Under the pieces are notes generated by a model, which was not told where the DNA came from, searched no databases, and saw only the letters and a list, made by a program, of their open reading frames with translations. From contig JAKSYS010000024.1 of the NCBI GenBank assembly GCA_022925895.1, positions 149,880-213,879 of the forward strand: DNA of 64,000 bases, given 5' to 3'. Positions 10,433 to 21,876 of the stretch are shown one piece after another. Both the position numbers and the translations under genes were made by a program. Within the stretch, counting starts at the first letter, position 1. Each line of letters starts with the position of its first letter. This stretch comes from Fragilaria crotonensis (taxonomy: Eukaryota; Bacillariophyta; Fragilariophyceae; Fragilariales; Fragilariaceae).

Positions 10433-13400
10433 ATGCAAATCTCAATGTTGGGAATTCTACCTTTCCCGGTAATCCTGGGACAATGGGCAGCATGGATCAC
10501 CGTCATAGCTCTCGCCACGACCTACATGTATACATACATGATTGACAACAAGGAAGAGTTAGAGGGGGTAATCTATAGATTACGAGTGAACTCTTTATTC
10601 AAGTCAAGGTCTGTGTGGGAGATTGTCGAAAATATCACCGGCCAAGTATGGGGAGTCGTCGACGAATTCGTTAGGACAAACTGCAAAGTGGACAAGACAA
10701 GGAGGTATCATCAGAAAATCACGATCAAGAGGTCCAAGGCGACACCACCGAAGTTTCGGAATCGAGGTCCAAGGAGGATGAGCAACGTCCGGAAGACCAA
10801 GAGGCGGCCCTACGAACGCGTCCTGACGGCAATGTCAGCCATCATGGCGTTGAGCGCCACCAAAGTGAAGCCAAGGTTCCTGACTCGATTCGATTCGGAT
10901 TCCAAACCGATCCGTGTCGATAATTGCGCGTCATTCTGCATTTCGAATGATATCAAAGATTTTATCTCCGCCCTCACTCCTATCCAAAGGAAACTAAAAG
11001 GGATAGGCGGCCTCCTCGGTAACATTCAATCGGGTACCCTTCAATGGGACATTGAAGACGATATGGGTCGGACGCATCAGATACGGATACCTAATTCGCT
11101 TTATGTCCCAGACTCCCCGTCAAGATTGCTCTCCCCTCAACACTGGGCACAAGAGTCTAATGACGTGCGTCCGAACCCGAGGGGAACTTGGTGCGCTACC
11201 TACCATGACAAAGTGGTACTACATTGGGATCAACGACAATTCCAACGAACGCTTTCCCTTGATCGGAATGCGTCCAACGTCGCCACGCTATACACAGCAT
11301 CCAGTTATGTCAATTATTCCGTGTTCTGCGCGGAATGCGACGGTGACGAGCCCAATAGCATCGTGGCATTCGATATTAATCTCATCTCGGATGAAGAGGA
11401 AGGCGAAGAACGGGGCCCAGCGAAGGAAGTCGACATCGAAGCGGCGAAGCAATTCGTTCACCAAGAAGTCGAAGCGACGTGGCCGGAAGGCCAAACTTCT
11501 CCGTCAGGGTTCGATTTTGACCAACCTCGCCGGTCAATCATCCCATCAGAGTCTGCCGAACAAGAGAACAGGGACGTGCGTAATGACGTCATGACGGAGT
11601 TTACTCACGTGCATCAACGACTGGGACATTTGCCACCCGCCAAGATCCAAAAGATGGCCGCAGCCGGATTATTACCGCGAAGATTGGCAAAGTGTCAAGT
11701 TCCGGCGTGCCGCAGCTGTCTCTTCGGGCAAGCTACCCGTCGACCGTGGAGGAGCAAACCCAAGAAAGGGGAGACTCCAGGAAAATTGCGGACGGCTTCC
11801 CAACCCGGACAGTGCGTCAGCGTCGATCAGCTTGAGTCTACCACGCCTGGTCTAATCGCTCAGATGAAGGGGTGGCTTACGAAGAAACGCTACCGGGTAG
11901 CGACTATATTCGTCGACCATTTCAGCGGTCTGTCCTATGTTCATTTACAGAAGACTACCAATGCAGCTGAGACTCTCGAGGCCAAGGTAGCATTCGAACG
12001 CTTTGCTCAGCGACACAATGTAAAGATTACTCAGTACCAAGCTGACAATGGACGTTTTGCGGAGACAGTCTTTCTGGAACATGTGCGACAGTCACACCAA
12101 ACTATCACGTACTGCGGGGTCAACGCGCACTTCCAAAACGCGGTCGCCGAAAGGCGGATCCGAGTCTTACAAGACCGGGCGCGAACCATGTTGCTTCATG
12201 CGAAGCAGCGATGGCCGTCGGCGGTGGAGTCTTACTTGTGGCCCTACGCTATCCGACTCACCAACGAGATACACAACGCCACTCCAGACATCACGCGGCA
12301 TGATCTGAAGTCCCCCCTTGAGTTGTTTACAAGCACGGCGGTGACTCCGGATCTGGGACATTTCCGACCGTTCGCGTGCCCGGTCTACGTCCTCGACAAC
12401 GCGATGCAGCAAGGCAAGAAAATTGACAAGTGGGAGGCACGATCCCGCATTGGCTTGTATCTAGGAATGTCAATGGTTCATGCTCGCAGTGTCGCACTCG
12501 TGCTTAACCTGACCACGGGACACGTATCGCCTCAATTTCATTTGAAATTCGACACACACTTTGACACAGTTCGGGCTATTGCGCCGCAACCGACGGTATG
12601 GCAACAAGCATGCTACTTCCGCCCATATACTTCATTGGTAAAAGCCAAGACTCACCGTTCCAGAGGGAGGACCAACGAAGATGTCGAATCCCCACTACGC
12701 AACGACGAGGAAGAGGATCAACAACGAAACGACAGTCACGGCGAACAATTTCGGCCCGAAGGAGCGACTCCTACGCAAACTTCCAATCAGGAGGGAATAG
12801 ACAACGAACCTTCCCCAAATATCGATCAGGTGGATGGCAGGCGACGTTCCGGGCGCACGAGGCCAGGGTCGATACTCGACCGTGAGGGTATTTGGGTGAC
12901 CATGGAAGCACAATTGGAGCTCGATCAACCGTACCATGTGGCATTTGAAGTGTTGAGAGAGCCGCAAGAAGATCCAGACGATCCCCATCCTCTCAAAGCA
13001 TATGCAGCCTCCGCAGATCCAGATACGATGTATTATCACGAAGCCATGAAGGCGCCCGATAAGGACAATTTCGTAGCAGCGATGCGACAAGAGGTTCAGT
13101 CACATACAGACAACGAAGTTTGGGAAATCGTTCCTTCCGCTTCGGTCCCAGAGGGAGTGAAAGTATTACCATCAGTCTGGGCGATGAAACGAAAGAGAAA
13201 AATAGCGACGCGGGAAGTTTACAAATGGAAGGCCCGACTTAATATCGACGGTTCCAAACAAGAACATGGCGTCAACTTTTGGGAGACGTTCAGTCCAGTG
13301 GCATCATGGGCAGCTATACGGATGGTCCTCATTGCCGCATTACTAAATGGGTGGCAGACCCGGCAGGTCGACTTCGTACTCGCGTATACTCAAGCCGACG

Positions 13401-14629
13401 TGGAATGTGAGTTGTATATGAAAATGCCAAAGGGATTTGAGATGTCCAAGGAAGGCGAGTTTGTCTTGAAACTAAAGAAGAACCTCTTCGGACAGAAACA
13501 AGCGGGTCGAGTATGGAACAATCACCTGGTGAACAAACTCCACTCCATCGGGTTCAGGTCCAGTGCGATCGACGAATGCCTATTTTATAAAGGCAAAAGT
13601 GTCTTCGTTTTATACACCGACGACTCAATTCTGGCCGGCCCAGATCCCATAGAACTCGACGACATCCTCAAACAAATGAAGGAATGCGGACTCAATCTTA
13701 CCGTCGAAGGAGACATTACTGACTTCCTGGGGGTCCAGATCGATCGAGTAAAAGGAGGAAAGTTCAGACTCTCTCAGCCTCATCTCATTGAAGACATCTT
13801 GAAGGAATTAAGGCTCGAAGGAACCAACGTGACTACCAAAACTACCCCAGGGGCATCAAGTCAACCGCTACTGCGACATCCAACGTCAGATCCCTTCGAC
13901 GGGCATTTCGATTATCGAAGGGTCATAGGCAAAATGAATTATCTGGAGAAGTGCTCCAGGCCCGATATTTCCAGTGCAGTGCATCAATGTGCCAGGTTTG
14001 TCGCAGATCCCAAGGTCGAACACGGAAAAGCCCTTAAGTGGATCGGACGATATCTTGCGGCGTCCAAAGACAAAGGGATCATTTACAGTCCAAAACTCAA
14101 GGCAGGGTTTGAAGTGTATGTCGACGCGTCGTTTTGCAATAATTGGGAACCGGACACGGCGGAATGGGATCCGGACACGGCGAGATCTAGGACTGGCTAC
14201 GTGATCATGATCGCGGGCTGTCCCATAGTGTGGGCATCCAAGTTGCAAACCGAAGTAGCACTATCTACCACCGAGAGTGAATACATTGCGTTGTCTACGG
14301 CTACTCGTGAAGTACTACCATTGATGGAACTCATTCGGGAAATGCATCAGTTCGGATGTTGGAAGCAAAGTTTGCGGCCCATTTTTCATTGTAAAGTTTT
14401 CGAAGACAACAGTGGAGCTATCTACTTGGCAACAGGGGTGAAGCATCCCAAGATGCGGCCACGGACAAAACATATCAACATAAAGTATCATCACTTTCGC
14501 GCGAAGGTCATGGATGGCACTCTGTCCATTCATCAGGTGCCCACAGAGGAAATGCTCGCAGACTTGTTGACTAAAAATTGCACCGAAGCCATTTTACTTC
14601 ACCTTCGACCCATATTAATGGGATGGTAA
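10433..14629 (+). CDS. pol: Copia Pol polyprotein (protease, integrase, reverse transcriptase, RNase H)
   Basis: 1398 residues from the first ATG, but the frame is open back to the gag stop at 10387, so it is probably made as a Gag-Pol readthrough product. Order of domains: a hydrophobic and basic N-terminal piece; protease with VDNCASFCIS (residues about 162-171; DNCA in place of the usual D-S/T-G-A); GAG-pre-integrase HQRLGHLPPAKIQ with CRSCLFGQ; integrase with D at VSVDQ, D at QADNGRF and E at NAVAERRIRVLQ; reverse transcriptase with WKARLNIDGSKQ, QVDFVLAYTQA and YTDDS (near residue 1061); RNase H with VYVDASF, WASKLQTEVALSTTESEY and the terminal DLLTKNC. Uninterrupted, so the element may be active. 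Confidence 0.95.
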   Translation: MQISMLGILPFPVILGQWAAWITVIALATTYMYTYMIDNKEELEGVIYRLRVNSLFKSRSVWEIVENITGQVWGVVDEFVRTNCKVDKTRRYHQKITIKRSKATPPKFRNRGPRRMSNVRKTKRRPYERVLTAMSAIMALSATKVKPRFLTRFDSDSKPIRVDNCASFCISNDIKDFISALTPIQRKLKGIGGLLGNIQSGTLQWDIEDDMGRTHQIRIPNSLYVPDSPSRLLSPQHWAQESNDVRPNPRGTWCATYHDKVVLHWDQRQFQRTLSLDRNASNVATLYTASSYVNYSVFCAECDGDEPNSIVAFDINLISDEEEGEERGPAKEVDIEAAKQFVHQEVEATWPEGQTSPSGFDFDQPRRSIIPSESAEQENRDVRNDVMTEFTHVHQRLGHLPPAKIQKMAAAGLLPRRLAKCQVPACRSCLFGQATRRPWRSKPKKGETPGKLRTASQPGQCVSVDQLESTTPGLIAQMKGWLTKKRYRVATIFVDHFSGLSYVHLQKTTNAAETLEAKVAFERFAQRHNVKITQYQADNGRFAETVFLEHVRQSHQTITYCGVNAHFQNAVAERRIRVLQDRARTMLLHAKQRWPSAVESYLWPYAIRLTNEIHNATPDITRHDLKSPLELFTSTAVTPDLGHFRPFACPVYVLDNAMQQGKKIDKWEARSRIGLYLGMSMVHARSVALVLNLTTGHVSPQFHLKFDTHFDTVRAIAPQPTVWQQACYFRPYTSLVKAKTHRSRGRTNEDVESPLRNDEEEDQQRNDSHGEQFRPEGATPTQTSNQEGIDNEPSPNIDQVDGRRRSGRTRPGSILDREGIWVTMEAQLELDQPYHVAFEVLREPQEDPDDPHPLKAYAASADPDTMYYHEAMKAPDKDNFVAAMRQEVQSHTDNEVWEIVPSASVPEGVKVLPSVWAMKRKRKIATREVYKWKARLNIDGSKQEHGVNFWETFSPVASWAAIRMVLIAALLNGWQTRQVDFVLAYTQADVECELYMKMPKGFEMSKEGEFVLKLKKNLFGQKQAGRVWNNHLVNKLHSIGFRSSAIDECLFYKGKSVFVLYTDDSILAGPDPIELDDILKQMKECGLNLTVEGDITDFLGVQIDRVKGGKFRLSQPHLIEDILKELRLEGTNVTTKTTPGASSQPLLRHPTSDPFDGHFDYRRVIGKMNYLEKCSRPDISSAVHQCARFVADPKVEHGKALKWIGRYLAASKDKGIIYSPKLKAGFEVYVDASFCNNWEPDTAEWDPDTARSRTGYVIMIAGCPIVWASKLQTEVALSTTESEYIALSTATREVLPLMELIREMHQFGCWKQSLRPIFHCKVFEDNSGAIYLATGVKHPKMRPRTKHINIKYHHFRAKVMDGTLSIHQVPTEEMLADLLTKNCTEAILLHLRPILMGW

Positions 14630-14638
14630 TCATCTCTC

Positions 14639-14649
14639 ACGAGAGGGAG
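14639..14649 (+). promoter_or_regulatory. Polypurine tract of the Copia element
   Basis: Purine run GAGAGGGAG immediately before the 3' LTR, where plus-strand DNA synthesis would be primed. Assigned by position and composition. Confidence 0.7.
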
Positions 14650-15073
14650 TAAACGAATAACGGCATTGCGATCGTGCGTCAGCCGTTTGGGCATCATGTC
14701 ACAAACTCTCAAATCGAGATGTCTCGAGTTTCACAGGACATATGAACACGTCACGAGATATTTACAGTACTTACGAATAGCGTGCGTACGAGCAGGTCTA
14801 AGCGCATAAGAGGAAGTCGGTAGGTATCGCCCGGTGTCTACGCAAGTTCGAGAAGGCCGATATCACGAGCCGAGCTTCGATGGGCGTTCCTTGTGGATAA
14901 CTCATCACTATTCCACAAGGAAATAACAAGGGATTACATATGATTGGTTCAAACATCGGAAGGCGATGTCAAGTCCACTATCCTTGCATTTTTACAAATA
15001 ACTTATATTTTTAAAAACTACTACTTTGGGAACTAGATCCCCAATTCGTTGCTCAAGCGCATCGATTTGTTTA
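14650..15073 (+). repeat. 3' LTR
   Basis: 424 bp, same as the 5' LTR with one extra A. It is followed directly by the target duplication GGTGG at 15074-15078. Confidence 0.95.
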
Positions 15074-15078
15074 GGTGG

Positions 15079-16420
15079 ATGTTGGCATTATCGGAACTTG
15101 TGAGCCAGCAGTCTCAAAATGTGATGGCGTGCGGAATCACAATGCACAATATTTTGCATGCTCGTATGTACTCGTCCGCTGTACGAGCAAATGTAGTACT
15201 ACCCTAGGACACTACTGTCGTAGCCTGAGGAATCGAATGGAATTGGATGAACTCGTGGGAGGAGGAGGGCGGAGGAAGCAAAGAGAGCGAAGAATCCGTG
15301 GCGATGGCGTGGCACAGGGCGACGCAGCGTAACACAGGGCGCGCTGTGCGGAAATCGGAACAGAAAATGAAGAACGTGCCGCTCTGGTGTGGGTTCCAGG
15401 ATCTTGCCCATATCATATTCACCCACTGCCCACTGCCCACCCACGTCGGATGGTGGTTGGCTCTTCGTGGTGGAGGAACGTGTGCGTCTCAAATCATGAG
15501 TCAGATTGAGCTCAGTACCAGTACGACAGTATTACTGGTACAAGAATCGAACTACTACTGTGATACTACACTACTAGCCTTCTGTAGTACTCGAGCACGC
15601 TCCAAAAATTTGATTATCGTAGAGCTCGTCTATTCATTAATCCGCATTACAACATTCCTACCGTCACTTAGTACTAGGTTCTACAGCACCCGACTACAGG
15701 TTATGTAGTGGTTAGTGCAGGTACATACGACAGTAGGACAGTAAGGTATCAATTGTATACTGTAGTATTCACAGTACTCTACTCTAGTAGAGTACAATAA
15801 TACTACACAGAGTATGAATACCACCGTATTACACTTCAACAGAGAGACGCTTTTTCACTTTCTACATCATAGTATGATAGTAGTCTACTGTCAACTGTCA
15901 ACTACCATTCGGAGTTCGGAGTAAATGCGCCAGAGTACGCGGCATGAGAATGATGATGATGATGTCATGACAACATATGATAAAATTGAGACAACTCTGC
16001 TTAAACTGCACTTTCATGTTTCATGCTTCACCATTCACCAGGGACCCCGAGCGCAGGATTGTTGAGAGTGGCAAATGGCAAGTGATAACCAGGTGTAATA
16101 TGCTACTTGGTTAGGTTGCTGTGGTGTTGAAGCTTGAAACATCTGACGATCTCACACTCCGTTCAATCACAGACTGATTATATATCATATTCATGTCATA
16201 CTCGTAGTGCATACTACAGCATCTCATATCGCCCATCGCCCATCGCCCATCACTCTCATTCTGGTCAGTGGTGAAGTCATAAGCTACCAGGTACAAGTGC
16301 TGCGCACTCTAGTATAACACGACAATCTGCTCGCCTCGCAGTCCCCGAGCATATTTCTTGGTAGAAAGAAGATACTTGAGACGACTAGCCGTGCCTGATA
16401 CGAGCATTTTGTTCCGCAAA
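15079..16420. other. Intergenic DNA rich in GTAC words
   Basis: No convincing gene. From about 15500 to 15900 it is dense in AGTACT, GTACTC and CAGTAC type words and in TAGTAG runs. A short tandem repeat CATCGCC occurs near 16230-16250. The last part is presumably the promoter of the next gene. Confidence 0.5.
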
Positions 16421-17445
16421 ATGGGAGCCACCAAATCCAAATTGAAACGCAATGAAAGTACTCCGACAATGGCCTATGGTCGATTGCATATTTATGAATC
16501 TCCTGGTAATCGTTCTCGACTCGCACAAGCCCATGCCCGTACGCCCGTCATTACCCGCGGCGCGTTCAGCAGTCAACGCAACCACAACAACAACGATAAC
16601 AGCCACACTCCCTTGATTCGATCCTTTTCTGCCGATGGATTGGGATTGTTACGAACACTCACAACTGCTCCTCATCATTCACATCCGCACAATACTGAGA
16701 ATAACAAGGAATCCACACCACTGTTGGCAGGATATCCACTTCGAACTACCAATTACTACGATGCCCCATCAGCACTTGTCAATGACGATTTCGAGGAGGA
16801 AGAGGACGTACCGTACGATACTACTGGTCCGGCACTCTCACTTTGGATTGTCCCTGCCTTGTTGTGTGGTCTTTCCTATGGTACGTGTCTGCTGGTGTGT
16901 TTGCGACGAATGAGTATGTGCCAGTGCGCTCACGAACATTTACTCATTATCATCATCCTCATGATGAAGCACTCTATAATATTTTCATCAAATTGGGTTC
17001 CTATTCCATCCACCCGGTACTTGGTGGAGTTTTGCTACAATTCGTCGCTGCTCTCTTGGGATTGATCCTACTCGCATTGCAACATGTTTCTCAACAACAC
17101 CAACAACATCAACCACCATCATCATCCATATCATCATTCAACAATGACAAAGATAATCAAGAAAATGGTCAAGATAATGACAATCAACAACTCCTCGAAT
17201 ACGACAGACCTGGTATCCTCTGGTCCATTTGTGCCGGAATCGCGGTCGGGGCTGCTGAAATGTTGAGTTTTTTCGTCAGCAGTCGTGGTGTTCCTGCCGT
17301 TCATTCCATACCCGTCATTATTGGTGGCAGTGTGCTGTTTGGAACCATTTTGGGATGCGCCCTCTTACAAGAAAATTTATCACCTTGTGGATGGTGTGGT
17401 GTTGCCATGCTTGTTGCCGGTATTGTTTTGGTGGGGACGGATTGA
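16421..17445 (+). CDS. EamA/DMT-like multi-pass membrane transporter (two exons)
   Basis: Exons 16421-16880 and 16970-17445, joined across an 89-bp GT-AG intron (GTACGT...GAAG); the splice gives 311 residues. After a long hydrophilic N-terminus (residues 1-145, with MGATKSK at the start that could be myristoylated, and a His/Asn-rich part) come hydrophobic segments: LWIVPALLCGLSYALYNIFI, GGVLLQFVAALLGLILLA, GILWSICAGIAVGAAEM, IPVIIGGSVLFGTILGCALL and GWCGVAMLVAGIVLVG. The pattern of paired helices and the final small helix after a QE-containing turn resembles EamA (drug/metabolite transporter) proteins, about half the usual ten helices. Substrate unknown. A non-ATG extension upstream is open but not needed. 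Confidence 0.72.
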
Positions 17446-17794
17446 GAAACGAAATGGATAACCATGGTTGTTGATGTTGATGTTGATGTTGATGTGTGCT
17501 CTTGATTTTGATTTTTTAGACTAACGTACAGTATAGAGAGAGTCATGATTTTGATTTGACATCGAGTATTGCCATGACATGGAAGTGTGCGATTTGATTC
17601 ACCCTGTCTCGGCTGTCGTGGCGCTAACATTTGGAAAAATGTACGCCACTTTCGTCGATAAGCGAAACAATTCACTGGTACTCAACTTTGCATTTGCAGA
17701 ACCCACACGAAGTATGGCGAGCATCATAACGATTGTCTATTTGAATTCATATTTCAATAGTAGTAATGCAATAAATGCATCATCATCATCGTCA
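17446..17794. other. Short intergenic region between convergent genes
   Basis: Contains a GTTGAT-type tandem hexamer repeat around 17470-17492. Otherwise 3' untranslated sequence of the two flanking genes; no gene seen. Confidence 0.5.
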
Positions 17795-19056
17795 TTACAT
17801 GCATTGAGTCAATCGTTGTGCGACATGCTCATACACGACAAAGCCAATCATGGAGGCAGGTACGGATCGCAACAATTTCAATCCAAATCCACGGTACAAC
17901 CCGCCCGGTTCCAACATTAATTCCTTGGCTGTCCCCCAAATCGTCTGATCCATCGAACCGGCTATATTTTGTAATTTGAAATGATGTTGAGAGTACAGAA
18001 TCGAATCAAAAGAGGGTTCGAGGTGAACATTCATGACCAAATGGAAATAAAGACAAACGGTGAGAACCACTAGATCAAGATACATCGAGCCAGAGGGATA
18101 GATAGACTCTTTCGGGAGCGGCAGCAATACTCCTATTCTACAAATGGACGTACCTTGAATGCGCGTCTTGATGAGATCCGCGGGATAACCAACACCCTGT
18201 AGTACGATATGATGAAGGAGCAATAACAATCAGTACAAGAGTATTCATGCAGACACCAATCGAAGAATCAGCACGACAACAAATGCACAAAAATAGTACG
18301 TACCCATGCTGCGGTTGCGGCAAACGCACCCGACAGGAGTGGGACAGTCAAGGACTTGTGATATCCACCATCACTGCTACTGTTGTTGTTGCTATCGGAT
18401 GATGAACGATCCTGGACAAGCAATCCTGATAGGTATTCCTTGGACATTTCATAGGAAACGAACCATACTCCATGAGGAATTCCATCGCGCAACAGTGTGG
18501 CACCAAGACCTTTCCAAATGGATGCCATGGATGAGATCGCTGTTGTAGTAGTAGTAGTGCTTGTGCCAGAGGCAATCGCAGCAACACTTGCTGCTGGGGT
18601 TCCAAGCAAATTGATTTGCAATTGTACCTTGACAAGTTCAATGGGTGACATGAGGAAGGATTGGAGGACCCCGCCAGTACATCCACCGACAAAAATTCCC
18701 CAATATTGATTGTGGTTGTTGCTGTTGGTATCATTGTCAAGAGTCGAAACATCACTTGGTTGTCCATATCGTTTGCCAATACCATATCCTGCCATTAGGA
18801 GTGCATTTTGGAACGGCACCGCTCCAATCATGGGCAGAGCACCTCTCCACAATTTGACAATCCCAACTTGTGCAATCAAGGTGCGAGTGGAAGCAGCTGC
18901 TGACGCTGCTGTGCCGAGTCCTCCAATCAGTTTCGAACCGGCCTGACGACGAGTCAAAATGGTATCTACTGGCTGGCAGCAAATGACTGCCGCCGCACCA
19001 GAGCACCAACCAGCGGACAAATCAATCAATGATTCCTTATTCAGGAATAATGACAT
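17795..19056 (-). CDS. Mitochondrial carrier family protein (three exons)
   Basis: Exons read 19056-18304, 18196-18154 and 17961-17795 with GT-AG introns of 107 and 192 bp, giving 320 residues. Three repeats of the solute carrier family 25 fold are visible: CCQPVDTILTRRQ (repeat 1, degenerate signature), MSPIELVKVQLQ (repeat 2) and GYPADLIKTRIQ (repeat 3, encoded by the 43-bp exon and its joins), each followed by a G-x-x-x-L-W/Y-R/K-G segment such as KLWRGALPM and GLYRGFGLKLLR. It should exchange a small metabolite across the inner mitochondrial membrane, most like amino-acid/acylcarnitine-type carriers, but the substrate cannot be read. A Ser/Asn-rich insert lies between repeats 2 and 3. It is divergent from the ureohydrolase gene. 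Confidence 0.9.
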
Positions 19057-19532
19057 GTTCTTGGTTGTTGTTCTTGTTGTTTAATTGCTGCTCTGCTTCT
19101 TCTCCTGTTGGATACCCCCGCCAATCACAGCAGCACCATCCACAACGGGTGTGGATGTTTGTTGGAAGTTGGAAATGTCGCAATCTGTCAAGAATTCGAT
19201 CTTTCTCGGTCGACGTACGTACGGATAAAGAAAATCTTTGACCATGAATATGTTTAAGGGGTGTCATAATCGTCTGTCACACGCGGACGTCCCTATGTTA
19301 ATTGGGTATTTTGGAGGATTTTTTTGACTCCGTGGTGTCATGATACTGGACCCCTATCATCATCTGTGGATGCCGCCGGACAGACCGACTGACACTTGAT
19401 TGATCATGGAAGTTGATGTGTGTTGTGTGGAAAGTATGCATGATATGCATCGCACACATCGCCACATCTCACATCTGCTCATCCGTCATCACACCATCAC
19501 ACGTTCACTTTCACCCATATATATCTTTCATC
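19057..19532. promoter_or_regulatory. Divergent promoter region of carrier and ureohydrolase genes
   Basis: 476 bp separates the two start codons, which point away from each other. A nitrogen-metabolism enzyme paired with a mitochondrial carrier suggests possible shared regulation (inference). Short CATC/CACATC repeats occur at about 19440-19500. No specific factor site is claimed. Confidence 0.45.
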
Positions 19533-21315
19533 ATGATGCGCCCTCCACCACACGGTGCCCGCCGCACTGTCTTTCAGGCCCTGACTAAGCCATCATCCAA
19601 GAAACAAATGATGCGAGCCCATCATCCTGATCCGTTCAATCCCAAAACAACCAAGGGATGGGCCAATGCCTTGAAGGTGCGTTTCATTTGTTGGTTTGAA
19701 TCATTGCGTAATGCGAGTGCTCTGTACCACCTCGTGCTGTAGTGCAAGGCAAGCTCGATCAGTTGCTCCATCGTCCATGGACCATTTGATGCGATTATTC
19801 TTCATCGCAGAACATGACAAGCGGAAAGATCGTGTGCGTAGGTAGCTGCGAGTGTCAGTGCGAGTGTTTTTTTAGTGTCTGTGCGAAGGCCTTCACGTCA
19901 CAGTTGTCCTACACTACTCGAGTTCACGAGTACTTCAGTACGTCGGTAGTCGAGTACGCCATTATGACTCCTACACTCGTTCCACTTGTACTGTCATACA
20001 GAGAACTCCCACTAAATGTGCGAATACTTGACTACCAGCCGCTCACATTATATCCTTCTCATCATTCGCCAACAATCCAAATCAACGTCAAAATTCACGA
20101 CGCGAATTCAATGTTACTAATCCTTTGGTAGGAAGCCACAATTCCTACCACCCACGCCGAAGCCGAAATCGCCCGCGGCCTTGCCCTTGGTCTTCCAGGA
20201 GCATCCAGCATCAACGACAAGACCATTCCCACATTTTCTCGCGGCGAACTCCCTCACTTCGCTGGAATCAACACCTTCCTCAAGGCCCCCTACTTGGAGG
20301 ACGTCAATCTCGTTGGTAATTACGACGCCGCCGTTGTGGGCGTTCCCTTTGATGGGGGCTGTACCTACCGCGCGGGGACTCGATTCGGACCGCAGGGGAT
20401 CCGACGCATATCGGCACTCTACACGCCATACAATTATGAAAAAGGAATCGATTTGCGAGAACAAATGACACTCTGCGATGTTGGCGACGTCTTTACCATA
20501 CCCGCCAACATTGAAAAGTCATTTGATCAAATATCCAATGCCGTTGCACACATTGCGGCGCAGGGGACCATGCCCATCATTCTGGGAGGCGATCATTCGA
20601 TTGGATTCCCGACTGTTCGGGGATTGGCGTCCGTCACGTCCAAGAATATTGGGATTATTCATGTCGATCGACATGCCGATATTCAAGAATTTGATTTGGA
20701 TGAACGCATGCATACGACACCATACTTCCATGCGACCAATTTGCCAAATGTGAATCCCAAGAACTTGGTCCAGATTGGAATCGGTGGATGGCAGGTGCCG
20801 CGTGCGGCAGTCAAGAATATGATTGATCGGGAGACAAATATCTTTACAATGGAAGATGTGGAAACGATTGGTATTGAAAAGATTGCAGAAATGGCTCTGG
20901 AACGTGCATGGGATGGATGCGATGCCGTCTACATGAGTTATGATATTGATTCCATTGAAGCTGCATTTGTACCAGGGTGCGTGTGTTGACAGTTGGCAGA
21001 ATCTCGTTTATCCATACATGCACGCCTTCGTCCATGACCGTTTGACTCACGACCTTGCTTTTCCATTTTCACAGAACTGGTTGGCCGGAACCGGGCGGTC
21101 TCCTTCCTCGCGAGGCACTGAAGCTTGTCGGGCTGATTGCCAAGGAGGGATTGTGCGGTATGGAGGTGGTGGAGGTGAGCCCTCCGTACGATCACGCCGA
21201 CATTACCTCCCTCATGGCCCTCCGCATCGTCGTGGACGCATTGGGTGCCATGGTCAGCCATGGAACCATGGGCAATCACAAGCACATTATTGATAAGCCA
21301 TTTGTTCCATTTTGA
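19533..21315 (+). CDS. Ureohydrolase (arginase/agmatinase family), guanidine hydrolase-like, four exons
   Basis: Exons 19533-19676, 19811-19831, 20132-20976 and 21075-21315, all with GT-AG introns; the 21-bp second exon is unusually small. The splice gives 416 residues. Manganese/nickel-binding motifs of the family are present: GGDHSIGFPT, IHVDRHADIQE and SYDIDSIEAAFVPG, then TGWPEPGGLL and EVVEVSPPYD. In the second metal motif the usual DPxxxPG is AAFVPG. The long N-terminal part (HAEAEIARGLALGLPGA, FSRGELPHFAGINTFLKAP) and LCDVGDVFTIPANIEKSFDQI are features I associate with the cyanobacterial Sll1077/GdmH guanidine hydrolase branch rather than agmatinase. Expected reaction: guanidine or agmatine to urea plus ammonia or putrescine. 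Family certain, substrate uncertain. Confidence 0.9.
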
Positions 21316-21876
21316 ACGAAGCATAAGGTACATTTGCCGAATTGGGTTAACATTGCTCATTCTAAATAATATCTTTCCTACAAATGCCTACAGCAGTGCA
21401 GTACGAGTACTTTCTAGTTTTGGGTTTCACAACAAAGACACCCGCTCACCTTGGAAACGCATGCAATTCCATGTTCCCTCGCGACTCGCTTGCTGACGAA
21501 GCAGCAAACCAAGATTCCGTTTTGAGACAACTTCGACTACAGCCGTTTTCGACATGAACGCAAATGACGTGCGATTTTATTAGCCTTCTTTTAAATCGCA
21601 TCTTGGTACAGTTGTAATGGTTTTTCGTCGCAAGATAAAAGGATTGGCCTTAGTGTACTAAATGCTATTGCAGTACTAATAAGGGGAATTTCTTGTTTGT
21701 ACCTCCGCCAATAAAACGATAATGACAGCCCTTCCTATAGAGAGTACACATAAAAATCCTAATCCTTGCTTGTAAGGAAAGGAATTGATGACGCGAGCGT
21801 TCGGAATACTTATCCACCAATCCGATTAATTCCTTCGTCGGAATAAATTCTGCTGAGTCGACTGCCGATTTCAAAA
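21316..21876. other. Intergenic DNA downstream of the ureohydrolase gene
   Basis: No gene seen. The final part runs into the inverted-repeat element that starts near 21877. Confidence 0.4.

Larger units (their letters stand above)
8706..15073 (+). mobile_element. Complete Copia LTR retrotransposon with 5-bp target duplication
   Basis: A 6368-bp element with near-identical LTRs at both ends, flanked by GGTGG at 8701-8705 and 15074-15078. It contains a gag frame and a pol frame in the order protease, integrase, reverse transcriptase, RNase H, which defines the Copia superfamily. The LTRs differ only by one A in an A-run (about 9069 versus 15013-15017), so the insertion is recent. It lies just upstream of the ADCS gene (8573-8700 intervenes), and may influence that promoter. 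A primer binding site after the 5' LTR was not recognised. Confidence 0.97.
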
